Source of the DNA: Nitrospirota bacterium
Lineage (GTDB): Bacteria > Nitrospirota > Thermodesulfovibrionia > Thermodesulfovibrionales > UBA6898
Assembly: GCA_016217675.1 (NCBI GenBank)
Contig: JACRHC010000076.1
Span: 1-64,000, forward strand
DNA: 64,000 nt
Direction of reading: 5' to 3'
Shown: positions 63,011 to 64,000 of the stretch, in pieces
Layout of the letters: each line of letters begins with the position of its first letter
Position numbering within the stretch: the first letter of the stretch is position 1
The notes under the pieces: generated by a model
Database searches by the model: none
What the model saw: the letters and a program-made list of their open reading frames with translations, nothing else
Told to the model about the DNA's origin: nothing
Made by a program: the position numbers and the translations under genes

Positions 63011-63034
63011 AGGGCAGATACAGGGGCCTGCCCT
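63011..63034 (-). terminator. Terminator-like hairpin after the dehydrogenase gene
   Basis: On the minus strand, AGGGCAG (from 63034) pairs with CTGCCCT (63017-63011) across a 10-base loop, followed by GATTTTGG. It overlaps the last base of the stop codon and separates the gene from the convergent outer-membrane protein gene. Confidence 0.5.
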
Positions 63035-64000
63035 TACTGCGTCTCTATTCTGTAGATGTTACCTTTTCCGTAATCTGCTACGAAGACCTCGCCTGCCTCG
63101 TCTTCTCCAAAGGTCGAGACAGAAAGACCCGAGTCCCTGAGTTCCCTGTGCATCCATTCTTCGCCTGTATGTCTTAACCCCCAAATGCGGCCTGAGCAGT
63201 AATCCCCGTAAAAATAGATGCCCTGCATCCTGGGGAACCTGCTCCCGCGGTATACCAGGCCGCCGGTCACTGAGCAGCCTTTGTCATGGTCATATACGGT
63301 GACAGGCAGAGAGAGCCCCTTTCTGTTGCAGTTCTCTGTCTTATAACACTGGAGGCCTTCCATAATATTCCATCCATAGTTTCTGCCGCCTTTGCTCCCT
63401 TTTGGCTCAAAATCGATCTCTTCATAGTTATTCTGGCCGACATCGGCAATATAGAGATCTCCCGTCTTTTTGTCAAAGGAGAAGCGCCAGGGGTTTCGCA
63501 GGCCCATAGCCCATATCTCCGGTCTGTAAGCCCTGTTTTGCAGGAAAGGATTGTCCGGCGGGATTGAGTAAGGCCTCTTTCCGGACTCGACGTCTATTCT
63601 GAGCATCTTGCCAAGGAGAGATGCAGGGTTCTGTGCGTTATTCTGCGGGTCTCCTGCAGAGCCTCCATCGCCCATGCCGATATACAAATAACCGTCCGGG
63701 CCAAAGGCCATCTGGCCGCCGTTGTGGTTTGAGTAAGGCTGTTTGATCGTAAGAACGATCTCTTCGCTTTTTGGATCAGCCCTGTCCGGATCCTTTGTGA
63801 GGTGATATCGGGCAACTACCGTATCGCCTGACCTGTCTGTATAGTTCAGATAAAAATAGTTCCTTTTGGCATAACCGGGAGGGAATACAATACTCAGCAG
63901 GCCCCGTTCTCCGCAGCAGCTTACCCGGTCGGCAATATCCAGAAAAGGCCTTGGGCTGACATTGCCGCCCTTTATCAGCAGGATCCTTCCCCTCTGCTCT
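63034..64000 (-). CDS. PQQ-dependent sugar dehydrogenase (partial, 5' end beyond window)
   Basis: 322 aa visible; the open frame continues past base 64000, so the N terminus is missing. Family marks are RGLLSIVFPPGYAKRNYFYLNY, HNGGQMAFGPDGYLYIGMGDGGS, WAMGLRNPWRFSFD and NNYEEIDFEPKG, all typical of the soluble glucose/sorbosone dehydrogenase (GSDH) beta-propeller, usually periplasmic. It oxidises sugars or similar alcohols with PQQ. An ATG at 63711 is internal, not the start. Confidence 0.85.
   Translation of the reverse strand, partial: EQRGRILLIKGGNVSPRPFLDIADRVSCCGERGLLSIVFPPGYAKRNYFYLNYTDRSGDTVVARYHLTKDPDRADPKSEEIVLTIKQPYSNHNGGQMAFGPDGYLYIGMGDGGSAGDPQNNAQNPASLLGKMLRIDVESGKRPYSIPPDNPFLQNRAYRPEIWAMGLRNPWRFSFDKKTGDLYIADVGQNNYEEIDFEPKGSKGGRNYGWNIMEGLQCYKTENCNRKGLSLPVTVYDHDKGCSVTGGLVYRGSRFPRMQGIYFYGDYCSGRIWGLRHTGEEWMHRELRDSGLSVSTFGEDEAGEVFVADYGKGNIYRIETQ

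Noticed and set aside
1-64000. CRISPR array or rRNA operon
   Set aside because: No regular direct repeats of 24-40 bases with spacers and no rRNA-like sequence were seen.

Overview
The window looks like a chromosomal segment of a Gram-negative, probably anaerobic bacterium. It has a type II secretion operon, an ABC O-polysaccharide exporter, an outer-membrane beta-barrel protein, System II cytochrome c maturation (ResB/CcsA), sigma-54 regulation, and corrinoid/coenzyme M metabolism. This mix is most like Nitrospirota (Thermodesulfovibrionia-type); that assignment is inference, since no rRNA or ribosomal protein gene is present.

Layout. (1) 1-10788 is accessory DNA on the minus strand: a Res-like helicase-nuclease, a small possible nuclease and a Mod-type methyltransferase, then AT-rich phage-like or plasmid-like genes. 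It ends exactly at a 45-nt 3' fragment of a tRNA-Lys(CTT) gene followed by a tRNA-type terminator, so it is probably the right end of an integrative element whose left end lies outside the window. (2) 10.9-18.6 kb: small conserved genes, resB-ccsA, a haem-motif sensor kinase with a degraded ATPase domain, a sigma-54 activator and a lone receiver. (3) 18.6-23.2 kb: epimerase, serine palmitoyltransferase-like and GNAT-like genes matching the bacterial ceramide set, facing a ketosynthase gene that carries two dispersed repeats in frame. (4) 23.3-28.9 kb: RodZ-like, PilZ-DUF4388-DnaJ-TPR, tilS, gltX. (5) 29.0-45.4 kb: surface-polymer genes (PIG-L deacetylase, GNAT, two radical SAM enzymes, glycosyltransferases, Wzm/Wzt) and the type II secretion genes gspE-F-H-I-J-K-L-M-C on the minus strand, with gspC overlapping wzm.

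(6) 45.6-58.25 kb is the most striking part. Thirteen genes on the plus strand encode a degenerate receiver, two MtaA/MtbA-type (UroD fold) methyltransferases, a carboxymuconolactone-decarboxylase-like protein, an MtrH-like methyltransferase, a corrinoid protein, a QueG-like double [4Fe-4S] protein, a RACo-type corrinoid activator, a small conserved protein, HdrE-like and HdrD-like heterodisulfide reductase subunits, a cysteate-synthase-like enzyme and a fused sulfopyruvate decarboxylase. The last four overlap one another. Together they predict that a bacterium makes its own coenzyme M and uses it in corrinoid-dependent methyl transfer, with a membrane-bound reductase for a CoM disulfide. No methyl-CoM reductase is present. 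A sigma-54-type promoter (GG-N10-GC) lies directly upstream, and the larger intergenic gaps of the cluster hold repeats or hairpins.

(7) 58.3-64 kb: a multi-PAS hybrid kinase, a two-CW-type cysteine protein, an outer-membrane protein with a Met/His-rich tail, and the 3' part of a PQQ-type sugar dehydrogenase cut by the window end.
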